Assembly (NCBI GenBank): GCA_934047225.1
Contig: OW203992.1
Span: forward strand, 20,635,501 to 20,699,500
Length of the DNA: 64,000 bases
Source of the DNA: Ypsolopha sequella
Taxonomy: Eukaryota; Arthropoda; Insecta; Lepidoptera; Ypsolophidae
Direction of reading: 5' to 3'
Below the pieces are notes generated by a model that ran no database searches, was not told where the DNA came from, and saw only the letters and a program-made list of their open reading frames with translations. Shown one piece after another: positions 44,213 through 56,123 of this stretch (position 1 is its first letter; each line of letters opens with the position of its first letter). The translations under genes were made by a program, and so were the position numbers.

Positions 44213-44425
44213 TAACTAGCTTTCGCCCGCAGCTTCGCCCGCGTATATTCAGTTTTACGTCTTCCTTTTCCCACGGGAATGGTGTTTTTTTTTCGGGATA
44301 AAATGTAATCTATGTGTTAATTCAGGGTACAAGCTATGTCCACTTTAAATTTCATCCAAACCCGTCCAGCTGTTTCAGCGTGAAGAAGTAACAAACGTAC
44401 TAACTCACACACACACACCCAAGGG
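44213..44425 (+). repeat. Interspersed repeat starting TAACTAGCTTTCGCCCGC
   Basis: CTTTCGCCCGCAGCTTCGCC at the start, then CAAACCCGTCCAGCTGTTTC and GTAACAAACGTACTAACTCA, and a (CA)n tail at 44406-44417. The order resembles a widespread insect non-autonomous retroposon or rolling-circle derivative. A diverged relative at 50161-50420 has TTTTGCCTGCGGCATCGCTC and CATACACACAGACAGACG. Confidence 0.5.
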
Positions 44426-44530
44426 AAATATGAAACTGTAAAAGTGAATAACTATTTTGGCTGCAGAATGTTAAAGCGCAAAATTCCAATGTTATATAAT
44501 GAAATGCCTATTCATATAAGATCTGAACAA

Positions 44531-44916
44531 TAGTAGTTTATGCTACAAGGGCGCAAAGGAATAAATCAAGAGGACGATTTAAAACACGAGCGTAGCGAGT
44601 GTTTTAAACGTAACCGAGTAATTTATTGCTCTTACGCCCGTGTATCATACTACGTTTTTCAATGCATAGTGTGAGGAAATAAAACAAATATAATTTTGTG
44701 AACTTTAAATTGTAATTGGCTCAAAAGGACTAGGTAAACAGAGCCGTTAAACAGTGGAAAAAAAGTATGATATTTATGGTACACAGGAAAGGCTGCAGGT
44801 TAGCCAACCAATGTAAATAAATTAAAAAAAAAAATAATAATAAAGCCCTAGGGCAAAATAATCGACTTTCTGTTCGGTTTTGATGCATAAAAAGTGGGCC
44901 TTTACGAGCACATGCA
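44531..44916 (+). repeat. M2 interspersed element, copy 4 (reference copy)
   Basis: Complete: TAGTAGTTTATGCTACAAGG at the left, a hairpin around GAGCGTAGCGAG, AATGCATAGTGTGAGGAAAT centrally, and GGCCTTTACGAGCACATGCA at the right. Its uninterrupted TTAAAACACGAGCG shows where the LINE at 14195 entered its sister copy. Confidence 0.8.
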
Positions 44917-45059
44917 TTGAAAAATAATAAAAATAAATTCGCGAAGTTATATAAAACTTACCTTTTACAAAACATGAAAACATTGACAGATTAAAATAGC
45001 ATTTTATTATTTACTATTAATGTACCTAACTACTCATAATTTAGTACATAACTATCTAA

Positions 45060-45180
45060 TTATAGAAAAAGAAGTGCGACTCCATCCCCATAGACAAACC
45101 AAATTTCTACTTGGTTTTGTGGGATGTATTTAGATTAAGTTATCTTTGAAATAAATAAACATATTCATTCATTCATTCAC
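45060..45180 (+). mobile_element. LINE 3' tail with (ATTC)n
   Basis: A short AT-rich stretch with TTTGAAATAAATAAACATAT then CATTCATTCATTCAC, a typical microsatellite-ended LINE 3' terminus on the + strand. No coding motif. Confidence 0.4.
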
Positions 45181-45230
45181 ACCCTTACCTTCGCATTTAT
45201 GAAATTAGTGGAAAGTGGGATTTTAAAAAT

Positions 45231-45503
45231 ATATAAGGTCTTTCACTTTAAATTGAAAGTGATTTAGGAGGTGATTCAGTATCGTTAATACACCACATTC
45301 CACTGCAAAGCACTTTTTTTTGCGCGAACTTGTTTTTTACTCCTCAGTACAAAGTGGTCCGATCAGCTGACTCAGTTTGTATGGACAAGTGAAGAAAAAG
45401 TTCGCGCAAAATAAAGTACTTTGCAGTGGAATGTGATGTATTAACGATACTGAATCACCTCCTAAATTACTTTCAATTTCAATTGAAAGACCTTATATAT
45501 AAT
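45231..45503. repeat. MITE with roughly 90-bp inverted arms (M15), copy 1
   Basis: ATAAGGTCTTTCACTTTAAA and AGGAGGTGATTCAGTATCGT at the left; ACGATACTGAATCACCTCCT and TTGAAAGACCTTATAT at the right; centre GGTCCGATCAGCTGACTCAG. The second copy is 63277-63496. Confidence 0.82.
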
Positions 45504-45770
45504 ACTTAATTACTCTAATAATATTGATGTCCCTAAAAAGATGTGACTTTTAACACTCTATTTTAGGATTTCTGGCTGCCAACATTTACCTAACTGTACA
45601 TAGGCTGTAACTGCACATTATGTTTCAACATTCCATATTACAGATAGCAGCAACGAAATTGATGGTACCGAAGCTACGAAATAAATATTTAAATCAGTCG
45701 CCAAAATTCTACGGCACGTTCTATTTTTACCAAATGGAAATTGAAACTGTTTCCGGTTGCCTCATTTTAT

Positions 45771-46045
45771 TAGGGTTCCGTACCCAAAGGCTAACCAACG
45801 GGACCCCATTACTAAGACTTCGCTGTCCGTCTGTCTGTCCGTCTGTCCGTCTGTGATAGTTATACAGTTGAAATTTTCACAGATGATGTATTTCTGTTGC
45901 AGCTATAACAACAAATACTAAAAAACAGAATAAAATAAATATTTAAGGGGAGTTCCATACATTAGACATGTTTTTTTTGCCGTTTTTATAGATAATGGTA
46001 CGGAACCCTTCGTGCGCGAGTCCGGCTCGCACTTGGCCGGTTTTT
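45771..46045 (+). repeat. M5 interspersed element, copy 3
   Basis: TAGGGTTCCGTACCCAAAGG at the left and GAGTCCGGCTCGCACTTGGC with CGGTTTTTT at the right, opposite orientation to 10814-11094. Confidence 0.75.
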
Positions 46046-46237
46046 TAATATTTGATCTTTATTATGAGGTCGTAACAGCTACGGCTCATAGTGAAAAGGA
46101 AACGTCATAGAGTTCAGTTCTGATTGATGCAAAAAAAAGGTGCTCAATATGACTTCATATACACCCTTAAATGAAGGAATGTTGTTTAATACCTATACTA
46201 TTACCTGGTTCAAGTGTGAATTGTAAGTACACAATAA

Positions 46238-46444
46238 TATACAACCTGTAACAGAAAGGTGTAACCATATTTGAAGAGCTTATTCAGTCAATGGTATAGA
46301 TAGCACAACTTTTACTATGGAACAAAACCTGTATGTCAAAAAAAAAATTGTTTCATAGAAAATGCTAGCCGCTCGGCCGAAATGTATGGAAGGGCAGATT
46401 TTTGTTTTGAGATTTAAGGTTTGGTTATACATACAATATACTCG
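46238..46444. repeat. M1 inverted-repeat element, copy 3 (right end lost)
   Basis: Starts TATACAACCTGTAACAGAAA. It lacks the closing arm and runs directly into copy 4 at 46445. Confidence 0.68.
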
Positions 46445-46715
46445 TATACAACAGTAACAGAAAGGTATAACCATATTTGAAGAGCTTATTCAGTCAATGG
46501 TATAGAACAACTTTTACTATGGAGCCAACCCCGAAATCTCAAAACAAAAATCTGCCCTTCCATACATTTCGGCCGAGCGGCATAGCATTTTTCTATGAAA
46601 CAGTTAAATTTTTTTTTCGAGATATAGGATTTGTTCCATAGTAAAATTTGTTCTATACCATCGACTGAATATAAGCTCTTCAAATATGGTTTCACCTTTC
46701 TGTTACACATTGTAT
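46445..46715. repeat. M1 inverted-repeat element, copy 4
   Basis: Complete: TATACAACAGTAACAGAAAG at the left and CTGTTACACATTGTATA at the right. The antisense 87-codon frame follows the arms. Confidence 0.75.
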
Positions 46716-47375
46716 AGCTCTCGACTGTGACGGCTTTAAATACTGTCAAAATGACAGGTTGACGCGGGAGGATGGCATTTTCTATTTCCGTCCACCCACC
46801 GCGCCTTGCGTCCCACGCCCCGCGCCCTCGCCTCCCCGACCTCTAACTGCGGATTTTAATCAAATTCTATTTCCGCCCGAACACTTTCGTCCTTCCGACG
46901 AAATGTCATATAAACTCCTTATAAATATAAATAAAAAGAAATACTGTGAATTCTCATAGGTCTATTAAGGTTTATTTCATTATTATTTGGCATTTTATTC
47001 ATTTGGCAGCTTAAAAGCTTCAATAACGGTTCGATTCCCGGTTGAAGCTGCTTCCTTACAGGAATATTTTTCTGTCCTTTGTTATAATATCTGTCTGTAT
47101 CTTAATTAAATTGGTAAATAACTAAATGGATCCGCATAGTAGTTCACTTATTGGGCAGGTTAATAAAGTTGGCAAAATTTATTTAACGTTGCTAGTTGTA
47201 CAAAGTTGATTTGTACATTTCATTTACATTTTGCTCCACTTTGCAGGATTGATTCCGCCGGAGTTTTAAAATAACTATCCGGTCGCGGAAAAGGCCAAAT
47301 ATGTGTAAAAATAGTAGTTTATAAAACTGTTAAATAAAAAGGTTATTAAAACATGAGCGTGAGTTTCGAAAAACC
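46716..47375. other. Unassigned intronic DNA
   Basis: A 66-codon Pro-rich + frame (46759-46959) has no conserved motif. GGTTCGATTCCCGGTT at about 47026 looks like a tRNA T-arm, but no other tRNA parts are present. Confidence 0.35.
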
Positions 47376-47658
47376 GGCCAAGTGCGAGTCGGGCTCGCGC
47401 AAGAACGGTTCCGTACCATTATCTATAAAAACGGCAAAAAAAACATGTCTGTTGTATGGGAATTAAACATTTATTTTATTCTGTTTTTTTGTATTTATTG
47501 TTATAGCGGCAACAGAAATACATCATATGTGAAAATTTCAACTGTCTAACTATCACGGTTCATGAGATACAGCCTGGTGACAGGCGGACAGACAGACGGA
47601 CAGCGGAGTCTTAGTAATAGGGTCCCGTTGGTTACCCTTTGGGTACGGAACCCTAAAG
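47376..47658 (-). repeat. M5 interspersed element, copy 4
   Basis: AAGTGCGAGTCGGGCTCGCG at the left and GGGTACGGAACCCTA at the right, with GTTGTATGGGAATTAAACAT inside; same orientation as 10814-11094. Confidence 0.75.
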
Positions 47659-48834
47659 ACGAGCCATAGGCAAGTTTTTTAATAGTATCGTATGAGTGTT
47701 TTAATACCTTGCTATGTGCAGTTTCATACACTACTTTATCTAAACTCATGCAACCGACCTATTTTCCAATCCATAAAATCTTGATAGCATTTCTCGTTAG
47801 CTTTTCTTGATTTTGCTGGTAAAAGATCACCGTCATTTTCTTTGGTATCACTGCTGTTAGACATTTTCACCCAAAATAAAACTGTCAACCCACAAAAACA
47901 CAGTAAATATAGAATTTATAAATAACGCACTTAAATTATGGCGCCAAAGTTCAGCAGACCACCGCGCAAGGGAGACAAGGGTCCGGTCACAAATTATAGT
48001 CCACTAAATGGGTTGGGTCACAAGTGCGACCATCATTCGAACCATTCCCTATTAAAATCTCAGACATGACTGTATGGGCTAAGTTCCCTTTACATTCCTA
48101 ATCACAGACACATCGTATTAAATGTCTTAAAACCAGAAAAAAAAATTATCTACACCCATATCGTAAAATCCCAATTATAAACTCAAAAATAGTGCATGGT
48201 AATTATTTTTTCCAACGAAGATAAAAATTTAAATTGAAGTTAATACAAGTAGATTTTTGTTTGCAGTTTATTTTTACTTGGTAACTAGGGAACTTGCTAT
48301 CCAAAATGTTTCAGCTTCGAGACGCGTCGTTCTTTGAAAATTTAACCATTATAACGAATATAGTCATAAACAGTCATAAAAAATTTTTGAAACTCTGTCA
48401 TCAATTAGGTAACTAATATATTGTTATGTAGGGGGAGACAGGTAGGTACTTCGAGTTCCTTCGTGCGTCATACATGTTTCCAACTCTAGTGCCTGACGTT
48501 TATTCGTGACAAGGCGAAGTTACAAGCCTGAAAACTTTCCTTGAGCTGTACAGAAACCTTATTGCCAATGTTATAAAGCATAAATTCTAATATACAGAAG
48601 CTGTATACCAACGTAGCGGACACTAAGCACTAAAACCCCCCAGCTCGAGTGATGTTGCAGTTTTATTAGCAGCTTAGTACTGACGCGCGTGGCTACTTGA
48701 ATTTAAATCATCTTTTGTTATGTGCAAGGACTAAAGAATACAACTAGAAAAAAGCCGTAAAACTGTTTTAAAAAATGGCTTTATCACACACACACCCCAT
48801 TCTCAAATAATGTCTGTCGTAAGCAAAAAGTAAA
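47659..48834. other. Unassigned intronic DNA
   Basis: No repeat or gene recognised. Short AT-rich frames only. Confidence 0.35.
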
Positions 48835-49430
48835 ATTTCGGCGTTTATAAATGGCGTCGTCAGTTTCTAAACGCTCGCTATTTTGCTATTAACGAATTTA
48901 GCATTTTCTAATTTACTTCGGCATATAGTAATTTTGTTAGAAGTACTGAGAGTTGCCTTGCTCCGCTCCGCTGCGGTCGGCTCACAATATACAAGGTGAC
49001 TTTTTCATCATCGTCCAAATTCATACTGGAGGCTTGGTAAGTGGTCAGCATCATGAATCGATAGCAAATTTTGTGAAATTCGTACAATGAAATTTCGACT
49101 TTCCATAGTAATTCACTCCCAGTCCAGAGTGAATCACTATGGGCAGTCGAAATTTCATTTTATGAATTTTACAAAAATCGTTATTGGTTCATGATGCTGA
49201 TCACTTACTAAGGCTCAAGTGTGAATTTGGACGATGTTCACAAATTCACCTTGTATACTTGCGTGTAAACCTAACACGCTCCTCCTCGCTTCGCTCGTCA
49301 CCGCACCTATTTTTCAATTTTTGGTGACTTTCGATTTCGGCTTTTTAGAAAACAACGAATTCATTTTACATACGGCGGGTATTTTTCAATTTGCCGAACG
49401 GCGGAGCTTTGCTATTTGCCTGCCACATGT
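48835..49430. repeat. M7 element, copy 2, split by M8
   Basis: TTCGGCGTTTATAAATGGCG and CGTCAGTTTCTAAACGCTCG match the left end of M7 (13496). Interior CGCTCCGCTGCGGTCGGCTC and, after the insertion, GTGTAAACCTAACACGCTCC and TCGCTTCGCTCGTCACCGC match the reversed interior of 13620-13810. The break is at the CAATAT/ACTTGCG point. Confidence 0.65.
48988..49257. repeat. M8 palindromic MITE, complete and nested
   Basis: TATACAAGGTGACTTTTTCA and TCGTCCAAATTCATACTGGA at the left; AGTGTGAATTTGGACGATGT and AATTCACCTTGTATA at the right. It sits inside M7, with TAT/TA at the junctions. Confidence 0.78.
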
Positions 49431-49574
49431 CTAAAGCAGTCTGTACACGTTTTGGCAATTGTTAAGAGTGCGTTTTCTCAAACAAACAAAACCTATTCTT
49501 GTGACCTGCATATTAGATTTTTTTTGCTGTTACATAGTCTGATAAAACTGTTAGGAGGGTTTTTGTTTTTCACA

Positions 49575-49690
49575 GCGTGTGGGAGTATGGGCAATTCTTC
49601 CAGGATGACCACCGGGAGTGGCAAAGTCCTGGCAAGGCTTATGTCCAGCAGTGGGCGAACTAGGCTGATGGATGGATGGATGGATGGAGG
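49575..49690 (+). mobile_element. LINE 3' end with (GATG)n tail, copy 2
   Basis: AGTATGGGCAATTCTTCCAG through AGCAGTGGGCGAACTAGGC, then (GATG)5. Close match to 42968-43080 with a shorter tail. Confidence 0.6.
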
Positions 49691-50160
49691 GTTTTTAGTT
49701 TTTATAGGTTAATTTTTGGGTCCACGAGTTCTTTCGTCGCAGCTTGTTCATCTCTGGTTCCAATGAAGTTTTACGATAAGCCTTCTCTCCTTACGGGTGT
49801 CTTTTTAAAGTTTTACTACTTATGATTGTTATATATTGTTATTATAATACATCGTTCTAATTGTTAAGAAATAGTTATTATTATGACTAGAATCAGTATA
49901 AATAAGTATTACTAAGTAGGTTAACTTGTTACAGTTGTTTTAATCAGAAATATTTTCAGCAAAACTTATATCTTCGTACCGAGAAAAGTTTTTGGCAGTC
50001 GCAACACGAAGTTTTCTTTCGAAACAAAGAAAGTTCAGATTAGCGTCTGCTCACCTTTTGTTTTCATACAACTTCGCATTGTTCACAAAATTGATCGCAA
50101 ACATTTATCTCTGTTAGAAAACTAATTTCTGTTCCAAAGACGGCTTAATACTTATATTTA

Positions 50161-50420
50161 TATTGTATACTAACTTTTGCCTGCGGCATCGCTCGGAAGG
50201 AAGTTTCTTTCAATTATTGTCAGTTTTCAGCTTGACGGTTATTTTTCAACACCCATTATAGCCTATATGTTGACCAAGATCACTACGATGATATAGAGAA
50301 AACCGCATTTAAACCCATTGAGTGGTTCTCGAGTTAGAGCGGAACATATACACACAGACAGACGAAAATTGTAAAAATTTTAGTTTTAGCCCCAGTACAA
50401 TACTAATAGTAATAAAATAA
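50161..50420 (+). repeat. Diverged relative of the 44213 repeat
   Basis: TTTTGCCTGCGGCATCGCTC at the start; later GAGTGGTTCTCGAGTTAGAG and CATATACACACAGACAGACG, ending near CCCCAGTACAATACTAATAG. The order parallels 44213-44425. Confidence 0.4.
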
Positions 50421-52243
50421 TCCATTTCATTTTAAATTTTGCAAAAATATTAGTACAGACACTACTTAATTATTAGTATAGATTTCCTTGATTTTATTGA
50501 CATAAATTACTCGTATGTATCATAATATGTAATAGTCATACATAATTGATACTATGTAGCTACTCTGCTCTACCTATATATTTGGACGACGTAATTACTG
50601 AATAAAATTAATATGAATACCTATCTGTACGGATGTTATCCTAAATTGTCATTTCGGCGTCATATCCATTACAATCCGCTGACACAAGAGCGTAGCTCTT
50701 AAGTAATAGATATATCTGTTAAAATCGTTTAATCGAATAAGGATTTGAAACTGCTGGCAACTGTACCTACATATTTGTCCGCGAGGAGACATGGACTTGA
50801 ATCTTACTCGCAGTCCTCCCCGCCCTAGGGAACAAAACAATCTGCTACTATTTCCCTAAGCCATATTACTTCACAGATATTTTACCAGAAAGCCAATATT
50901 CACGTCTTCAAATAAGATATAATAATATGATGCAACAGCACTATTTTTGCTCACGTCTGTTGCACGTCAGACTTCCTTCCGCCGTCGCTGTACTGTCGAG
51001 CCTTCCTCTATCTTATCACGTAATTTACTGCGCCTCAGCATACAGTTCTCGCCACCAAGGAAAGCCTTGCTATAAAGTCTTTATTTTCGTAGAGTTATGG
51101 TCCAAAATGTCTTAACCTGTGGTACTTTAAAGTGCGTATGCTCTACCCGAGTCAGCAAATAATACTTTTGGTTCTATACATATTTTCATGGTAAAATTAG
51201 TATCTTTTAATAGAGTTAGGATTGCATGGCAGTTCATTTCGCAGTCTTAAATCTTATAAATTGTATGCGTTTCAATGCACTGCATATACGGATTTTGCCA
51301 AGTGAATCAAATCCTAATGATTTGGTTTTACATAATTAACAAATCAAATAAAAACATGTATTTTTTTGTAAATTGTTTTTGTTGTCACAGTAATAACATA
51401 TAGAACTCATGAAAATACCAAAAATATGAATCGCTAGATGCCTTAATCAAAACATTTTGGCAAGCATACTCGGGGCTTTCATTTGCATTACAGAATTAAC
51501 TAAAAGATACTCTACATACGAATATTCCTACAAGAAATGGTTATCTCCCCCTTCTTCACAGCAGTGAGAGCAGTATTATGGACAATGAAAAGCTTAACGT
51601 CATTTTTATGGAAGCTCTTGGCATTATTATGGACAATTGGTCTCTATTTATAGTCTCGCCTGGGGTTGACCGGCCGTCGCCGCCCCGGCTGCCGTCGCCG
51701 AGTGACGTCATTCACGACTTCATCTCGATTGAAGCGACAGTCGGGAGACTGTCTGGGAGATAATTGAGCCAAAGCATACATTCACATTCCTTGACATAAA
51801 GTAGACTTTTGGTCGTGCGATGATCGTACGTACGTCTCCATTATAGATAGGTATTGCGGAGAAAAGGGATGATAGTTGCTACGAGCGTAGCTGAGGGCTC
51901 GTAGTATTCGTATTGTAGAAGTCAGATTTCGTAGCGAAGTTGTAGTGTTTCTATAATGATAATAATATAATTGGTCTTGGGGTAATTCTACTCTTCGTAA
52001 TTCCACTTTTAATAGAATTTTGTTATTACTGTTGATAAAGTTACGAGTTAAAATCAAATTTTAATAAATTTCAGAATAAGGAATTGAGGTTTCATCGGAA
52101 AAAATTTAATGGATTTAGTAATAATAATGAGATTTTACTCGTAATGCAAATAATGAATAAACAGACTTGATATTTGTCAATAAGTATTGTTTAAAGGCTA
52201 TCTGATTTCATTTAAAACTTCATGATTGTATTACTAGTACTAT
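50421..52243. other. Unassigned intronic DNA
   Basis: No repeat match in the window. A GC-rich patch at 51660-51770 is open in frame but lacks a convincing donor. Confidence 0.35.
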
Positions 52244-52340
52244 GTATACTCCATTCCACGAGTCGAACTCCCAAAGAAAATCGCCCGTGTGCGCCCATTG
52301 ATTAATGCGCGTGACCTTAATTAGTCAATGTGTTTCTTAA

Positions 52341-55300
52341 GGGGAACGAAAATACAAACAGAAATAAAATGTCAGCTTTCGGATGATTTTGTTCCAGTAA
52401 TTAGGTTACGTATAGCCATAAAAAAAATTCATGTTTTTGGTTAAACTTTAAGGTATTCATTTTCCACAAACCACGTTAATCGATTCATATTTGTACTGTC
52501 AATGATTTTTTTTGTAACCCTCTATTGCACACTTCTTATCGATTTTGTTTCAGGTATCGCTTTCGCGATTTTGTTGGTTTTTTTTAAATACAATTAGTGT
52601 TAATGATATCTATTCATTTTCCAAATACCACGTTATTCGGGTCAAAAAAAGCACCCCCTTTTTCCAAAAATACGTAAATCCACTGATGCAGTCAGCGGCA
52701 GCAAGATATTGTCAGTCTGCGCCTAGCGTTGGCGCCCGTAAGACGTGGAATCTGTGCCCTTTTTTGCAAGCTATAAATATCTCCCAAAACTACTTCAAAA
52801 CACATTGAAATAAATTTTATAAAGTAATATTTCGAGGAGCATCATATTCCTGCCGTTAAAAACTCAACAAAATATGCGTATGAGTGATTTAGCTACATCG
52901 TGCCATAGTCATAACAACAAAACTGAATGAATTTGGATTGAATTCATACTTTTATGCGGGAAAATAATATACGAGTATGTTACTCTAAAAGAATAATTTT
53001 GTGATCGTTATTGAAACCCAAATTAATTTACTTATACTTACTGAGATCTGTAACAAAGGTCAATGACCTTTTCGTGAAATTACCCTCTAGTATTGGCTCA
53101 CCATTTCAGGTCCTATAAGTGAAGTTTTTTGCAAATGATATAGGTACACATACTTGGGATAAATCGCCAAGCATTTAAAATATAGAAATTTATTTTGAAA
53201 TATTTACAGTGCATGGCAAAATTATTAGATCGTAGATAATCCTGTCGGTACATGTTCAGGTTCTGTTACGCAAAATGAAAACAATGAAACTCTTTTCGGA
53301 TTAATTTGTTATCCCTATGTTTGTCTGTCTGTCCGTTTGTCTAGACAATTTTTTCTGGGTAAAATTAATAAATACCAATATTAACGGCCCTCTATAGAGC
53401 TGTAAAAACATACTTTTGACGTTTTTATTTATATTACGTTTTAGGTTTTTACGTTTTTTTTTTTACGTTTTTCATACAAATTTTCTCACTATGAAAATGT
53501 AGGGATGAACATTTGAGATAATGTTTTGCATTTAAAAGTCAACACAGAAAGGAATTGTTGAACAAATAATGTAAAAAATATGAAAACCATGTTGTTCTAT
53601 TCTAAAGGGATTAATTATCTACTGTTCAATGTGGCGATAGCTTTGTTTATTTTTTTCCTTGAATTATTTTTTACTAAGATAACAAATAGTTTAATACAAG
53701 GTTTTCCTTAAGAGGTTCCTTTACCCCTGTATTTTTCTTAAAATTCATACAATAGGTATAAACCGAATGTGAAGTCTACAGCTTATTTTCTTCATATCTT
53801 TTTTCATGAGTATATTCTAGTGACATCTAACTACGTCTCTATACAGCCCAAAAAGCAAAATTTGATAAAACACCATCATAATAGCTGTCAGGATATCGTC
53901 AATATTGCCTCGTTTTTACACAAAGTTTAACAAGTTTGTATATTTTTATCTATACTGGAAATAAAAAAGAGAGAAATACAGGCGTCGTTCATGTTAAGAT
54001 GACTAAGTTTACACACTTTGCTAAGTATAAACAATTACCGTTTCATGGAAAACTGTTTTGACCTGAAACCATTTCACAAATTCAATTAACTTATTTTGAA
54101 TATCTTGTCATCTTGCACTTCTTGATGAGAAATACAATTTCAATAAGTAAAAATACAACTTTTAGTTAAGAAAACTTATAGTTAAAAGTCTGCTGTATGC
54201 ATTAACATATTTTTAATTATATTACAATAGTTATAAAATAATTGGCTTATCCGTCGTCATGATACCAGCCGTAAATTTCTTAAATAATCTGATATCACGC
54301 TTATGGAAAACCCAATTATTTTGAAGATACCATAATATCATTAAAATATGTTTATGCATATAGCAAACTTTTAACAATAAATTGTCTTAGCTAAAAGTTG
54401 TACTTTACCGTTATAATTATTTCTTAATATTTTGTTAAAAATTCGGAGAAATAGCCCTTAAGGAAAACCTTGTATGAAAATATTTGATATCTTTGTAACA
54501 AAGAAAAAAAAATAATAAACAAAGCTATCGCCACATTGAACAAACAGTAAATTATTAATCCCTTTAGAATAGAAAGATATGGTTTTATAATTTTTACATT
54601 ATTTGTTCTACAGTTCCTTTCTGTGCTTTCTTTCAAATGCAAAATATTATGTCAAGTGTTGATCTCTATATTTTCATAAGGAGAAAATTTATATGAAAAA
54701 GTTAAACAAAAGGCCATAAAAACGTTATAATATGTATATTTTACAGGGCTATAAATATTAGCATTTATTGATTTTACCCAGAAAAATATCCTAGACAAAC
54801 GGACAAACAGACAAACATAGGGACAACAAATTAATCCTAAAAGAGTTTTGTTTTTTCATTTCGTGTAAAGGGACCTGAACATTTCAAACTATGATACAAA
54901 TAAATTTCTATATTTTAAACACTTTGCGATTTATCCCAAGGGTAAACAGGTGTCCCAAAAGTCAACGCTTTCCCTTGGAAGGCTGGTAGACCAGCTCATG
55001 ACTGACCAGAATATCAAATTATGACCTCAGCAAAAAGTAGATAGTCTTCGAGTTGATGGTATTTTTATAAATTCGAATAGATTTTTGAGAGTCAAAGCTA
55101 ACCAGTTCTAAATTCTAAGAATAAAATTTTTGTTGCGCAACTCTGAATAGTCATGCTATTGATAAAGTCAAAAATAAACCTTGAAATGCTGTTACATCAG
55201 GAAGAAAATAAAAACCCAATTTATGAGCAATTTTTGTAATTAGGTTAGTTCGATACCACACCCTGAAAAAAAATGTTCTATGTTAGTTTTGCAAATTGTC

Positions 55301-56119
55301 TTAAATAACGGCTCATCAAATATTGTTTTTCAAATGATCTGGCAATTTCTGTGTATTACTTTTGAAAAAAAAGTTATTGCTATTTTACTACCAAAGGAGC
55401 TGCGTATTTTTTAAAATAATTAGAATTTAGAATGAAAGAGTGGCGGGCAGTAAAAATATTCGACGTTCATTAGAAATGCCATTTAACACGCGTTAGAGTG
55501 AGATAAATAGTGACGCTATTTAAAATGAGTTGGAATGAGATAGTAACGCAGTTAAACGTGGTTGAATGAGAGAGGCATAATTGATATAGGCTACAGTGAG
55601 ATAGATAGTGACGTGGTGCATTCCTTCTGAGAGTATTTGTTAGTTTCCACTTTTTGTAATAACAACTTTAGTAAAAAAAATTGTAAAGAAATTTTTGGTC
55701 CAATTTATTTTCCCGCACGTGTAAAACCAGCTCAACGGGCGAAAAATATTTAAAGAATGGGTAATGGTGACAATTAACCGTCACGATATTATTATGTATC
55801 TCTAAAGGAGTGTCTGAAATGTTCCGAGGGTCAACTGATAAATCAAACACTCAAAAAACCACTTTTAGCCGACCATAATAAATTTACGTCCCGACGTGAT
55901 AGCAAGTAGGATCAATGCCGTGTGACGATGATCGAAATACACTAATAAATTAGATAAAATAAAATACGTATTACTTTTGACCCTGCCTCGTCCACTCTAT
56001 TCGTATTTTTGCTATGGTGACGCGAGCTTAGAGACCGGGACGAATTTCCCCCCGCGCGCTATCGTAAAATAGAATAAGCCACGCCCGGAACTGGTTTTTG
56101 TTTTGGCTATGTCATACTC
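52341..56119 (+). repeat. TTAA-bounded 3.8-kb noncoding repeat, copy 1
   Basis: TTAA at 52337-52340 and 56120-56123 bounds the unit. It starts GGGGAACGAAAATACAAACA and ends GGCTATGTCATACTC. It is collinear with 56713-60286 along its length with scattered substitutions and a few indels. Inverted arms lie inside at 53152-53715 and 54455-54940. Frames of 60-87 codons are not conserved as protein between copies. The target sequence resembles that of piggyBac-type elements, but no transposase is present and the ends are not clear inverted repeats. Confidence 0.8.
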
Positions 56120-56123
56120 TTAA

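Noticed and set aside
46759..46959. Pro-rich 66-codon + frame as an exon
   Set aside because: No acceptor or donor supports it and it does not fit the phase of neighbouring exons.
47026..47046. tRNA-like T-arm GGTTCGATTCCCGG
   Set aside because: No acceptor, D-arm or anticodon arm could be fitted around it.
51657..51770. GC-rich patch, open in frame, as a possible extra PDZ-gene exon in the last intron
   Set aside because: No convincing donor follows it, and exons 5 and 6 already join in phase within one PDZ domain, so an exon here would break the domain.
52545..52808. 87-codon frame repeated at 56917-57180, as a small gene of the twin repeats
   Set aside because: Most differences between the copies change the amino acid, with no sign of constraint; no motif is present.
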